64,000 nt of DNA. It comes from Steromphala cineraria (lineage: Eukaryota; Mollusca; Gastropoda; Trochida; Trochidae). Below the pieces are notes generated by a model. That model made no database searches. It had not been told where the DNA came from and was given only the letters and a program-made list of their open reading frames with translations. Shown one piece after another: positions 35,298-48,200 of this stretch (positions are counted from its first letter, which is position 1; each line of letters opens with the position of its first letter). Location of the stretch: contig OU744735.1 of the NCBI GenBank assembly GCA_916613615.1, positions 45,350,468 through 45,414,467 of the forward strand, in the 5' to 3' direction. The translations under genes were made by a program, and so were the position numbers.

Positions 35298-37553
35298 CAC
35301 GTCCAGTCCTTATATCGAGTACCTAAAGTCTCTACCACTCCCACCCTGGACTGGACACTCTCGCCCCACCTGCTGTAGATAGGGTAAACCTTAGAGCTAT
35401 CCCTCCTGTGATACTTCAACCTGAGGCTTGTATTACTCAACCTACCTGCTCATAGTTAAGACCTGTGTATGTCCAGAAACACAAAGTATATACCACTCCC
35501 ACCCTGGACTGGACACTCTCGCCCCACCTGCTGTAGATAGAGTAAACCTTAGAGCTATCCCACCTGTGATACTTCAACCTGAGGCTTGTACTACTCAACC
35601 TACCAGCTGATAGTTTCGACCAGTGTACAACCAGAACACAAAGTCTATACCACTCCCACCCTGGACTGGACACTCTCGCCCCACCTGCTGTAGATAGAGT
35701 AAACCTTAGAGCTATCCCACCTGTGATACTTGAACCTGAGGCTTGTACTACTCAACCTACCAGCTGATAGTTTCGACCAGTGTACAACCAGAACACAAAG
35801 TCTATACCACTCCCACCCTGGACTGGACACTCTCGCCCCACCTGCTGTAGATAGAGTAAACTTTAGAGCTATCCCTCCTGTGATACTTCAACCTGAGGCT
35901 TGTACTACTCAACCCACCTGCTGTAGATAGAGTAAACCTTAGAGTTATCCCATCTGTGATACTTCAACCTGAGGCTTGTACTACTCAACCCACCTGCTGT
36001 AGATAGAGTAAACCTTAGAGCTATCCCACCTGTGATACTTCAACCTGAGGCTTGTACTACTCAACCTACCTGCTGACAGTTTAGACCTGTTAATGTCCAG
36101 AACACAAAGTCTCTACCACTCCCACCCTGGACTGGACACTCTCGCCCCACCTGCTGTAGATAGAGTAAACCTTAGAGTTATCCCTCCTGTGATACTTCAA
36201 CCTGAGGCTTGTACTACTCAACCTACCTGCTGACAGTTTAGACCTGTTAATGTCCAGAACACAAAGTCTCTACCACTCCCACCCTGGACTGGACACTCTC
36301 GCCCCACCTGCTGTAGATAGAGTAAACCTTAGAGTTATCCCACCTGTGATACTTCAACCTGAGGCTTGTACTACTCAACCTACCAGCTGATAGTTTCGAC
36401 CAGTGTACAACCAGAACACAAAGTCTATACCACTCCCACCCTGGACTGGACACTCTCGTCCCACCTGCTGTAGATAGAGTAAACCTTAGAGCTATCCCAT
36501 CTGTGATACTTCAACCTGAGGCTTGTACTACTCAACCTACCTGCTCATAGTTTCGACCAGTGTACAACCAGATACCAAAGTCTAGATCACTCCCACCCTG
36601 GACTGGACACTCTCGTCCCACCTGCTGTAGATAGAGTAAACCTTAGAGTTATCCCACCTGTAATACTTCAACCTGAGGCTTGTACTACTCAACCTACCTG
36701 CTGACAGTTTAGACCTGTTAATGTCCAGAACACAAAGTCTCTACCACTCCCACCCTGGACTGGACACTCTCGCCCCACCTGCTGTAGATAGAGTAAACCT
36801 TAGAGTTATCCCACCTGTGATACTTCAACCTGAGGCTTGTACTACTCAACCTACCAGCTGATAGTTGAGACCAGTGTACAACCAGTACACAAAGTCTCTA
36901 CCACTCCCACCCTGAACTGGACACTCTCGTCCCACCTGCTGTAGATAGAGTAAACCTTAGAGCTATCCCATCTGTGATACTTCAACCTGAGGCTTGTACT
37001 ACTCAACCTACCTGCTCATAGTTTCGACCAGTGTACAACCAGATACCAAAGTCTAGATCACTCCCACCCTGGACACTCTCGTCCCACCTGCTGTAGATAG
37101 AGTAAACCTTAGAGCTATCCCACCTGTAATACTTCAACCTGAGGCTTGTACTACTCAACCTACCTGCTCATAGTTTCGACCAGTGTACAACCAGATACCA
37201 AAGTCTAGATCACTCCCACCCTGGACACTCTCAACCCACCTGCTGTAGATAGAGTAAACCTTAGAGTTATCCCACCTGTGATACTTCAACCTGAGGCTTG
37301 TACTACTCAACCTACCTGCTCACAGTTTAGACCTGTGTATGTCCAGTACCTAAAGTCTCTACCACTCCCACCCTGGACTGGACACTCTCGCCCCACCTGC
37401 TGTAGATAGAGTAAACCTTAGAGCTATCCCTCCTGTGATACTTCAACCTGAGGCTTGTACTACTCAACCTACCAGCTGATAGTTGAGACCAGTGTACAAC
37501 CAGTACACAAAGTCTAGAACACTCCCACCCTGTACTGGACACTCTCGTCCCAC
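35298..37553 (-). repeat. ~157-bp array anchored on the exon 4 splice donor
   Basis: About 14 units contain CCACCCTGGACTGG and CACCTGCTGTAGATAG, several with internal deletions. On the minus strand the array begins exactly at the donor of exon 4. Each unit has CTACAGCAG|GTGGGGCGAG, while the exon ends CTGCAACAG|GTGGGACGAG. Every unit therefore carries a decoy donor and the last bases of the exon. Repeated open frames of 60-78 codons in the array are a by-product of the unit. Confidence 0.85.
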
Positions 37554-37611
37554 CTGTTGCAGGGCTTTTTGGACTCGCTCTTCCGGGGAATACACCTTCA
37601 GTCTATCTTTG
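37554..37611 (-). CDS. RHIM-like gene, exon 4
   Basis: Acceptor GTGTGTTTACAG at 37612; one base completes a codon, then 19 codons (KDRLKVYSPEERVQKALQQ) to the donor CAACAG|GTGGGA. Only this of the three phases is open, and it is the phase required by the end of exon 3 (AG|C gives Ser). The sequence is helical and charged. The intron before it is 17.7 kb and contains the large mobile element. An extra exon in that intron cannot be excluded. Confidence 0.55.
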
Positions 37612-38083
37612 CTGTAAACACACGATGAGTGAATGTGAAGTTATGAAGATAATTCTACATTTTATTTCACTTATTATTCACAGATGTATACATATCATGA
37701 TACTATTTGGTTTGTGTAACTGTGGATTGAGCAAAATCTAAATTCTACCATGACATTTCAAAATCCTCGAATTTCATTGGTTTATTTCTATGGTCGAACC
37801 TACGTTCGAACACGATTTTTATGACGGGCGATTCGCCGCGGTTTGATACACTCTGCCATAGAAACGAACGAGTCGACATGCACACAGTCACCGTACGCTT
37901 CGGGAGTTGCTTCGTCTGAATACTAACTAAAAGTCTTTTATCGTTGTACTACCCGTACTTTTATAGAAATAGAGTTTGATTCGCATCGATATCACGCAAG
38001 TTTATGTCTTATATTTTCAATCGAAAGGCTATAATTAGATCACGGAGCTACCGCAACCGGTTTTGGTTCAGTGATGTCAACAG
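37612..38083. other. intron sequence
   Basis: No feature beyond moderately CpG-containing sequence near 37800-37920. Confidence 0.35.
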
Positions 38084-38240
38084 TAGGGCTGCTTCATTTG
38101 ACCACCGGCAAGCAAAACGGCGTACGCCGTTTGCCGGTCGAAGCGGCACGCCTGCTTCATTTGACCGGCAAAGCTAGCCGGTTTGCCGGCGGCGTGTGCC
38201 GAATGCGCCGCTTTGAGGTGACCGGCAAATTGTAATGCCG
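38084..38240 (+). repeat. GC-rich element end, TAGGGCTGCTTCATTTG
   Basis: The 17-bp terminus at 38084-38100 has an exact inverted match at 53086-53102. The following 140 bp are GC-rich with a nested palindrome (AAACGGCGTACGCCGTTT) and several CCGGCAA words. Both ends are preceded by TGAYGTCAA. It may be one end of a larger unit or an independent MITE fragment. Confidence 0.45.
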
Positions 38241-38870
38241 ACAGCCAAAAATATATAATTTGGTCCGATAATCGTAAAAACTTTATTCTTATATTAGTTT
38301 TTAAATAGATAAAGAAATTGGGCAATTTCAATGTTATTTCCGATCGTAGAAGAAATGTATGCAATATTTGTCTGTATTTTAGGTTATTTCTTCGTTCATG
38401 TAGACAAAAGAAATATAAGCATATTGTCATAATTATTGTTTATATAAAAATTAATCAAACCGTTTTGACATGTAATGATGGTATTTTTTTAAACAACAAA
38501 CATTGTAATGTCAATAAAAAAAATACACGTGTATCTTCTTGAGAACTTGAAAATCGTTATATTTAATTTGAGTTAATGACAGGGAGACAATTCCCTCAAA
38601 CTTTATTGTTCTTTCAATAATTGAGTTGTAATTTATTTACAATGATGTAAAATTCAATAGATAAATAAATAGAAAAATAAAAGGAAAATATAGTCGCAAA
38701 GCGACGACAAACGGATTCAGCGATGTATGGTGATGATATGTATGACAAATATATGCAATGCATGTATGTATGAAGTCAATAGTTCGTTCAGACGAATTTT
38801 AAAAGTCACGATTTCAGTATTACCAAGGCCAAAAAGACTCTGTCAATTGCAAACGTAAATGTCATATTGA

Positions 38871-39025
38871 ACTAGGACTGCCGCGGCAGTACTTAGCTCT
38901 TCAAGACATCCTGTTTGACCTTCACAGAGTGTTTGACCTTCACATGACGTATTTTTCTGAGATTTAAAAAGTAACTAATACATTATCAAAATGACCAGAT
39001 TTCACTTGATACTCAACGTTTAGGC
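38871..39025 (+). repeat. Helentron-like 5' end with a variant palindrome
   Basis: ACTAGG, then the perfect palindrome ACTGCCGCGGCAGT (38877-38890), then TTAGCTCTTCAAGA and TTTGACCTTCACA. It follows the same ~150-bp 5' sequence as the copies at 5240 and 6621. The palindrome differs by two base pairs, both changed on both arms. Confidence 0.7.
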
Positions 39026-39184
39026 CTGTGTTTGTGTATGTACTTTGATAGACATTAATTTCAAATTCGAATCCAAAATCAATTTGCATAAAAATATATA
39101 TTTCATGCCATTTAACTGTAATGTGACCAAAATATGTTCTACCTAAGCAAAAAAATAACAAGTTAGATCTGCAAAAGTTTGTTG

Positions 39185-39270
39185 GCTCAAGCGGGACTTG
39201 AACCCTAAAAGTTAGCATCTTGGTTTCAAAGGCCAAGGCTTTTCCCACTGGACCACTGTGATTTGAATGG
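39185..39270 (-). repeat. tRNA-derived sequence with good B box
   Basis: On the minus strand TGGTCCAGTGGGAAAAGCC resembles an A box, CTTGG/CCAAG an anticodon stem, and GGGTTCAAGTCCCGC is a canonical T-arm/B box. The acceptor ends do not pair, so this is a SINE head or tRNA pseudogene rather than a working tRNA. Confidence 0.5.
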
Positions 39271-39450
39271 AATTTTAGCACTAAGACTTTGGATTCACGA
39301 AGGCAAAACAAACAATCTCGCATCCGAGAATGAATTCATTGTATGGAGGGGTGCTTTTCAGCGTTTTGAGCTGTTTGATGTGTTGTTTGAGGTCAGAGCG
39401 TGCTTTTGACCATTTCGAGCTCCTTGGTGTGTTGTTTTAGGTCGAAAGTA

Positions 39451-39777
39451 CGATGTCTAGCGAGGCTAGCGCTGTTCTGAGTTCAGAGAACGTTGTAGCG
39501 ACGTCTTCCGGTGTCCCGTGGCAGTATGCACGGATTTAGTGACCAAAATCGAATGTACATGACTGGACAGCGTGTTTGCATGAAATGTCTACAAGCACAA
39601 AGTGTAGAACATGCGGCCGGGAGGAAATGCATATTTCAAAGTTCAAGAGGGCGACAGGCATTTTGGAAAAAAGACTTAATGGAGGACGTCACACCCTTGC
39701 CAGTGGAATCTGCCGAGCATTTTGGCAGGAATCAGGACGGCCTCCCTTTATCTAATGACCAAGAGCCCAAGAGCTGA
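39451..39777 (+). other. coding-like fragment with frame change
   Basis: ATG at 39451 opens 28 codons (MSSEASAVLSSENVVATSSG) to a TAG. A second frame from 39511 then runs 88 codons with mixed composition (CMKCLQAQ, CIFQSSRGRQAFWKK) to TGA at 39777. The GC content and composition suggest a former protein-coding piece with a frameshift near 39530, perhaps carried by a mobile element. No family recognised. Confidence 0.35.
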
Positions 39778-40019
39778 TAGTGGCCGTCATTATGCCCTTT
39801 TCAATTAAGGGAAGGTACACTTGCTTGTACCTACCTACGCACCCACCCGTGCCTTTGGTCTTGAAACTAAATCTTGACCACAAAGGCTATCAAAGTGTAT
39901 GAGACGCACTTAGACAATTTATTGTCAGTCCCCAACAAAGAGTTTAATTGACAATGTGATCTATCAGTGTAAAGTTTTTCTATTTTATCCCTCAAATTAA
40001 CCGACGGCACTCACCGTAT

Positions 40020-40500
40020 GATACAAGGAAATGAAGACATTTCTTTTCTCTACGAGTTGATATAAAAATTATAAAATTATCTCTAATGGTTCGTGAGATA
40101 TGAATGCCGCAAGGTGCGCGAGGTAAATGCAAGTTATATTAGCGATAGCCGGAGCGCAACTAGCGCGTGTGAACGATGTCTTATATTTCGCTTGCCGCTT
40201 CTTTATTCCTGTCCGCGCATAGACATATGATACATGGAAATGAAGACAATTCTTTTCTCTACAAGTTGATATAAAAATTATAAAATTATCTCTAATGGTT
40301 CGTGAGGTATGAGTGCCGCAAGGTGCGCGAGTTAAATACAAGTTCAATTAGCGAACGCCGGAGCGCAAGTAGAGCGCGCACCGCTTCTTCATTTCTGTGC
40401 GCGCATAGACAAATGATACATGGAAATAAAGACAATTCTTTTCTCTACAAGTTGACATAAAAATTATAAAAGTATCTCAAATGGTTCGTGAGATATGTCT
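40020..40500. repeat. three tandem ~190-210-bp units
   Basis: TTCTTTTCTCTAC(A/G)AGTTGA starts near 40041, 40250 and 40436. The units share ATCTCTAATGGTTCGTGAG and, in the first two, GCCGCAAGGTGCGCGAG. The third is cut short. Confidence 0.85.
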
Positions 40501-41436
40501 GTTGATGATTGATGAGTTACGCATTTTGCAAATATACAGTTATCAAATGCATTCAGGGTTGACAATATTCAAAGGTCCGTAACTCAATGTAAATAAAAAA
40601 TCAGAATTTTCTTTTCATTTTTAAAAAAATCTATAGACTTTTGGCTTTCATATGATACATAGAACAATGTGTTATCTTACGTCGTTGATTTGCTACGATG
40701 TTTTAAACATACCCACCGAAACACCACATTTCCAAAATGCAAACTTTGACCTCTGCTCCTGACCGGAAATGACTGTTCGCGAGCGATTTTATTTCTTTAT
40801 CCTAAAGACCTTGCCAATGTCTAGGTCTCATGCAAAAATCATCAAATTCTATGGTCGGGTTTTTGAGTTATCTGCCCTTGAATATTGCAAAATGTGCAAA
40901 CTTTGAAGATTTTTATAAAAAAAACTATTTCGATTTTTTAAATTTTGAAACAAACTTGTTATAGGCCAATGTCTCAGCTACATCATGTGTAAGTTTCAAC
41001 TTTCTAGTATCAGCAGTTGCCGAGTGGTGATTCCTGAAATGTGCCTGGGGTCGGACTTTTGAAAAAAATGCAGAAAATTCAAGATGGCGGCCAAACCACG
41101 TGACCTACGAATTTGCCATGATTTCGTTTTTTGCAGCATTTTTGATTGCGCACATTTTAAAAAAAAAATTAGGTCTCTAAGTGCATTTTGAAAAAAAAAT
41201 CAATGTTAAATTTTCGATTTTGGAATCGAACTGGACCTTTAATGTATGGACCGATTTGGCCCAAAAGCTTATTGTCGCCATTCCTCAACAAGCTCTACCA
41301 GCCTGTGAAATTTGGCTTCAATAGCATCAGCCGTTTGGGCTGAATCCTGCTCACAAAATTCTGGGAACAATAAAAATAATAAACACGCCAATAACAATAA
41401 GGATTCAGCTTTTCAAGCTGAATCCTTAATAAATGT
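40501..41436 (+). mobile_element. Helentron-like 3' half with a different terminal hairpin
   Basis: It ends in GCCGTTTGGGCTGAATCC, an AAT-rich linker and a hairpin with arms AAGGATTCAGCTT and AAGCTGAATCCTT (41399-41429). The block before the linker matches the copies at 5240/6621, but the hairpin sequence is different. No matching 5' end with AAGGATTCAGC was found. Confidence 0.6.
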
Positions 41437-41824
41437 ATCAGATCTAAGGGGTCATTCTCAAAAAATGGAGCAATTTTACTAACAGGATTTTTTAATTATT
41501 TTTTAGTGTTTTTTTCACCCCAAATGAGATTTCTACAGGTGTATCTAACTTGTTTGAAAAAGTTAGAATAATAAATTCTTTAATTTGTGCGATATTTGTG
41601 TATTTTGAGCCAATTAAGTACCAATATTTTGTACTTTATTGAACTAACAAAGATCAGCGGTCACCATTAACATTGATAAATATACTGCTCTTCATGGAAA
41701 AAACATACTTTTCATGGGTGAAATCTGAACAGAATTGGTTCATAATCCAAATAAATTGATTAAATTAATTATTGACAGGTTAATTATTAAAATATTTTAA
41801 TTAGAACACGCTAACACAGATTTG

Positions 41825-42202
41825 TGTCAGTGATGTTACTATGTACAATTATTGTGGGTGAAAGAGTTATCTCTCTTAGATCAAGGAGAAATAATGATCT
41901 CTCCCATAAAGCACTTCCTGTTCTAGATGAAGCATGTGGCCTTAATGATGTTTGAATGAAATTGAGCTCAACATAAACTTAAAAGGTAAGTACACTTAAT
42001 GAGTACCTTTTATTAGTGTCAGTGATGTTACCATGTTTTCAAAAAATGTACATTTTTAAAAATTAATTTGGCTACAGATGCAATTTGCCATTGTGAGGCA
42101 CTAGCACATGACGCCTTGAATTTCTTTCTAGGGAGCAACCATTGTTCATACTGAACACTTTACTTAAAAGTTCTCAGTGATGTTACCGTCAGTGATGTTA
42201 CC
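41825..42202 (+). repeat. outer left motif array (plus orientation)
   Basis: GTCAGTGATGTTAC occurs at 41825 and 42018 (193 bp apart), then as a close pair at 42173 and 42188. These point the opposite way to the copies at 44037-45010. Confidence 0.8.
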
Positions 42203-42213
42203 ATTAAAAAATA

Positions 42214-44032
42214 GAGCCATTGGCTCTGTAGCTCATCAGGCATCATATCAAGTTTGCTTTATACAGGCAAGATGAGCTAAAAATGAAACTGATGTTACCT
42301 ATTACAAGAAAACCTATAAAAAAATTACAAAACAAATGTATTATTATTCAACACTTTCTAGATCGCCAGTATCAGACAGTGAAAGAAGTCCACACTCAAA
42401 TATCCAAGGAGAAATAAATTTGTCATAGACTGTCATCTAATGGAGAAAAATAGGTTTTTAAGATTGTGACCCCTGTGACCCTATTTGGGGTCATGGGGTC
42501 ACAAAACCTACAGTTTAGAATCCCAATTGACCAAGGAGTCTACATGCAGTCTTTCAGCTCAATAGACCTTTAGGAGCTAAAGGTGATGATGAAAATAAGT
42601 TTTTTAAGGTTGTGACCCCTGTGACCCTATTTGGGGTCATGGGGTCACGAAATCTACAATTTAGAATCCCCATTGGCCAAGGAGTCTGCACATATAATTT
42701 CAGCTCTCTAGACCTTTTGGAACTTGAGAAGAAGATGAAAATAGTTTTTTAAGGTTGTGACCCCTGTGACCCTATTTGGGGTCACAGGGTCAACAAAGTT
42801 ACAAATTAGAATCCCCATTGTCCAAGGAGTCTGCACATATCAATATTAACTCTCTAGACCTTTTGGAACTGGAGAAGAAGATGAGAATTGGTTTTTAAGG
42901 TTGTGACCCCTGTGACCCTATTTTGGGTCATGGGGTCACGAAATCTACAATTAAGAATCCCGATTGGCCAAGGAGTCTGCACATATCATTTTCAACTCTA
43001 TAGTCATTTTAGAACTGGAGAAGAAGATGAAAATAGGTTTTTAAGGTTGTGACCCCTGTGACCCTATTTGGGGTCACAGGTTCACCAAAGTTACAAATTA
43101 GAATCCCCATTGTCCAAGGAGTCTGCACATATCACTTTCAACTCTCTAGTCCTTTTAGAACTGGAGAAGAAGATGAAAATAGGTTTTTAAGGTTGTGACC
43201 CCTGTGACCCTATTTGGGGTCACAGGTTCACCAAAGTTACAAATTAGAATCCCCATTGTCCAAGGAGTCTGCACATATCACTTTCAACTCTCTAGTCCTT
43301 TTAGAACTGGAGAAGAAGATGAAAATAGGGTTTTAAGGTTGTGACCCCTGTGACCCTATTTGGGGTCATGGGGTCACGAAATCTACAATTTAGAATCCCC
43401 ATTGGCCAAGGAGTCTGCACATATCGTTTTTAACTCTCTAGTCCTTTTAGAACTGGAGAAGAAGATGAAAATAGGGTTTTAAGGTTGTGACCCTTGTGAC
43501 CCTATTTGGGGTCACAGGGTCACCAAAGTTACAAATTAGAATCTCCATTGTCCAAGGAGTCTGCACATATAATTTTTAACTCTCTACTCCTTTTGGAACT
43601 GGAGAAGAAGATGAAAATAGGTTTTTAAGGTTGTGACCCCTGTGACCCTATTTGGGGTCACAGGATCACCAAAGTTACAAATTAGAATCTCCATTGTCCA
43701 AGGAGTCTGCACATATAATTTTTAACTCTCTACTCCTTTTGGAACTGGAGAAGAAGATGAAAATAGGTTTTTAAAGTTGTGACCCCTGTGACCCTATTTG
43801 GGGTCACATGGTCACCAAAGTTACAAATTAGAATCTCCATATGCTAAGGTACTTGTACACAAAATTTCAGCTCTCTAATGTGTATGGTTCATGAGGAGAA
43901 GTCGAAAGTGTCAAAAGTTTACGGACGGACGGACGACGGACGGACGACGGACGACGGACGACGGACGACGGACGGACGCCGGACGACGGGCCATGCCATA
44001 AGCCCATCTGGACTTTCAGTCCTGATGAGCTA
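42214..44032 (+). mobile_element. pearl-like (Helentron-type) element with ~145-bp internal satellite
   Basis: The 5' end is the palindrome GAGCCATTGGCTC then TAGCTCATCAGG. The 3' end is a hairpin (GGACT TTC AGTCC) then CCTGATGAGCTA, giving 12-bp terminal inverted repeats. The core is about ten units of ~145 bp with GTGACCCCTGTGACCCTATT, each ending in AACTGGAGAAGAAGATG, followed by an ACGGACGG microsatellite (43918-43985). Elements with tandem cores of ~160 bp and such ends are known as pearl elements in bivalves. Confidence 0.75.
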
Positions 44033-44036
44033 AAAA

Positions 44037-45010
44037 GTAACATCACTGACAGAAATAGTCACATCACTGACAAATTGTCAGTTAATATATGATATACTTA
44101 ATTTCCTTAAATTTCTCATTATTATTAGTAAGATATATCATGGTTACATTTACTTATGTTTATGATATTTATTATAAAATGAAATTTTAATGTAAATTTC
44201 AAAATTCACAAGGTTTTACATTAATTATGGTAACATCACTGACAGAAATAGTCACATCACTGACAAATATCCAGTTAAAATAGAATATATTTATTCCCTT
44301 TAATTTCTCATTATTATTATTATGTTATATAAAAGTTGCATTTATTCATGTTTATGATAGTTATTACAACAAGGAAATATAATGTAAATTTCAAAAGTTA
44401 CAAGGTTTTACATTAATTATGGTAACATCACTGACAGAAATAGTCACATCACTGACAAATATCCAGTTAAAATATGATATATTTATTCCCTTTAATTTCT
44501 CATTATTATTATTATGTTATATAATAGTTACATTTATTCGTGTTTATGATAGTTATTACAACAAGGAAATATAATGTAAAATTCAAAAGTTACAAGGTTT
44601 TACATTAATTATGGTAACATCACTGACAGAAATAGTCACATCACTGACAAATCATCAGCTGTATTGCGATATTTATTTACCATAATTTGATTATTATTAT
44701 TATTATTATTGAGATGAATTATGGTGAACTTTATTCATATTTGTGATGTATTACAGCAATAAATTATCTAAATTTAAGAGGTTTAATGTTTTTTCTTAAT
44801 TGTGGTAACATCACTGACAAAAATAGTCATATCACTGACCAATCTTTAGTTAAAATAAAAAATATGATACGTTTAATTGCACTAGATTCTCATTAACATT
44901 TTTATAATTCATTGAGATAGTTCAATTTTGGTTAATTGATTAGTCATTGGACATATGTTGATCTTAAAAATGTGTAATCTATTCCATTACTAATGGTAAC
45001 ATCACTGACA
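44037..45010 (-). repeat. inner left array of paired motifs (minus orientation)
   Basis: GTAACATCACTGAC starts at 44037, 44230, 44422, 44614, 44805 and 44996, a 191-193-bp period. All but the last are followed exactly 21 bp later by a second copy (GTCACATCACTGAC, or a close variant). The sequence between pairs is AT-rich and also partly conserved (AATTTCTCATTATTATTA). Confidence 0.9.
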
Positions 45011-45235
45011 AATCAAAACATTAATTGTCACACTGATCAAACAAAAAACAAACTAAATAATGTTTTGATTTAAAATTGTTTCCTTTTAGTTTAATAGTTT
45101 TCATACATAGTTATTATAGAATTAAATCTTTTAAAAATAACAAGTCAGATCACTTGGTGAAGCAAGTTATAGACAATGTGATCAGGTACTAAAAATGTTC
45201 AATTTATACTAATGTTCATTCATTTCCTTTTCAGC

Positions 45236-48200
45236 ATGGCGCTTACTGCGGCTGAAAAACAGAGAAAATATAGGCAAAGAAGAGATGCCAATCCCCAAAA
45301 GCGCCAAGAGTATCTCAGAAAGTCCAGGATGAAGTATGAGAAAGAAAAGGCAGATGGAAAAAGGAATGGACAGGAGTCAGGAGATATGAATGGACAGGAG
45401 TCAGGAGATATGAATGGACAGGAGGCAGGAGATATGAATGGACAGGAGGCAGGAGATATGAATGGACAGAAGCCAGAAGACATGAATGGAGAGAAGACAG
45501 AAGACATGAATGGACAGAAGCCAGAAGACATGAATGGACAGAAGACAGAAGACATGAATGGACAGAAGCCAGAAGACATAAATGGACAGGAGGCAGGAGA
45601 TATGAATGGACAGAAGACAGAAGACATGAATGGAGAGAAGACAGAAGACATGAATGGACAGAAGCCAGAAGACATGAATGGACAGAAGACAGAAGACATG
45701 AATGGACAGAAGCCAGAAGACATGAATGGACAGGAGGCAGGAGATATGAATGGACAGAAGACAGAAGACATGAATGGACAGAAGCCAGAAGACATGAATG
45801 GACAGAAGACAGAAGACATGAATGGACAGAAGCCAGAAGACATGAATGGACAGGAGGCAGAAGACATGAATGGACAGAAGACAGAAGACATGAATGGACA
45901 GAAGACAGAAGACATGAATGGACAGGAGGCAGAAGACATGAATGGACAGAAGCCAGAAGACATGAATGGACAGGAGACAGAAGACATGAATGGACAGAAG
46001 CCAGAAGACATGAATGGACAGGAGGCAGAAGACATGAATGGACAGAAGACAGAAGACATGAATGGACAGGAGCCAGAAGACATGAATGGACAGGAGGCAG
46101 AAGACGTGAATGGACAGAAGACAGAAGACATGAATGGACAGGAGCCAGAAGACATGAATGGACAGGAGGCAGAAGACATGAATGGACAGAAGACAGAAGA
46201 CATGAATGGACAGAAGACAGAAGACATGAATGGACAGGAGGCAGAAGACATGAATGGACAGGAGGCAGAAGACATGAATGGACAGAAGACAGAAGACATG
46301 AATGGACAGAAGCCAGAAGACATGAATGGACAGAAGACAGAAGACATGAATGGACAGAAGCCAGAAGACATGAATGGACAGGAGGCAGAAGATATGAATG
46401 GACAGAAGCCGGAAGACATGAATGGACAGGAGGCAGAAGACATGAATGGACAGGAGGCAGAAGACATGAATGGACAGAAGACAGAAGACATGAATGGACA
46501 GAAGACAGAAGACATGAATGGACAGGAGGCAGAAGACATGAATGGACAGGAGGCAGAAGACATGAATGGACAGAAGACAGAAGACATGAATGGACAGAAG
46601 CCAGAAGACATGAATGGACAGAAGACAGAAGACATGAATGGACAGAAGCCAGAAGACATGAATGGACAGAAGCCAGAAGACATGAATGGACAGAAGCCAG
46701 AAGACATGAATGGACAGGAGGCAGGAGATATGAATGGACAGGAGGCAGGAGACATGAATGGACAGAAGCCAGAAGACATGAATGGACAGAAGACAGAAGA
46801 CATGAATGAACAGAAGACAGAAGACATGAATGGACAGAAGCCAGAAGACATGAATGGACAGAAGCCAGAAGACATGAATGGACAGGAGGCAGGAGATATG
46901 AATGGACAGAAGCCAGAAGACATGAATGGACAGAAGCCAGAAGACATGAATGGACAGAAGCCAGAAGACATGAATGGACAGAAGACAGAAGACATGAATG
47001 GACAGGAGGCAGAAGACATGAATGGACAGAAGCCAGAAGACATGAATGGACAGGAGGCAGGAGATATGAATGGACAGAAGACAGAAGACATGAATGGACA
47101 GAAGACAGAAGACATGAATGGACAGAAGCCAGAAGACATGAATGGACAGAAGCCAGAAGACATGAATGGACAGAAGACAGAAGATATGAATGGACAGGAG
47201 GCAGGAGATATGAATGGACAGGAGGCAGGAGATATGAATGGACAGGAGGCAGGAGATATGAATGGACAGAAGACAGAAGACATGAATGGACAGAAGCCAG
47301 AAGACATGAATGGACAGGAGGCAGGAGATATGAATGGACAGGAGGCAGGAGATATGAATGGACAGGAGGCAGAAGACATGAATGGACAGAAGCCAGAAGA
47401 CATGAATGGACAGGAGGCAGGAGATATGAATGGACAGGAGGCAGAAGACATGAATGGACAGAAGCCAGAAGACATGAATGGACAGAAGCCAGAAGAAATG
47501 AATGGACAGAAGCCAGAAGACATGAATGGACAGAAGCCAGAAGAAATGAATGGACAGAAGCCAGAAGACATGAATGGACAGGAGGCAGAAGACATGAATG
47601 GACAGAAGCCAGAAGAAATGAATGGACAGAAGCCAGAAGACATGAATGGACAGGAGGCAGAAGACATGAATGGACAGGAGCCAGAAGACATGAATGGACA
47701 GGAGGCAGGAGATATGAATGGACAGGAGGCAGGAGACATGAATGGACAGAAGCCAGAAGACATGAATGGACAGAAGACAGAAGACATGAATGAACAGAAG
47801 ACAGAAGACATGAATGGACAGAAGCCAGAAGACATGAATGGACAGAAGCCAGAAGACATGAATGGACAGGAGGCAGGAGATATGAATGGACAGAAGCCAG
47901 AAGACATGAATGGACAGAAGCCAGAAGACATGAATGGACAGAAGCCAGAAGACATGAATGGACAGAAGACAGAAGACATGAATGGACAGGAGGCAGAAGA
48001 CATGAATGGACAGAAGCCAGAAGACATGAATGGACAGGAGGCAGGAGATATGAATGGACAGAAGACAGAAGACATGAATGGACAGAAGACAGAAGACATG
48101 AATGGACAGAAGCCAGAAGACATGAATGGACAGAAGCCAGAAGACATGAATGGACAGAAGACAGAAGATATGAATGGACAGGAGGCAGGAGATATGAATG

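Noticed and set aside
35237..37542. Minus-strand ORFs of 60-78 codons repeated in the 157-bp array
   Set aside because: They are fragments of the repeat unit, with the same text over and over and no splice or start logic.
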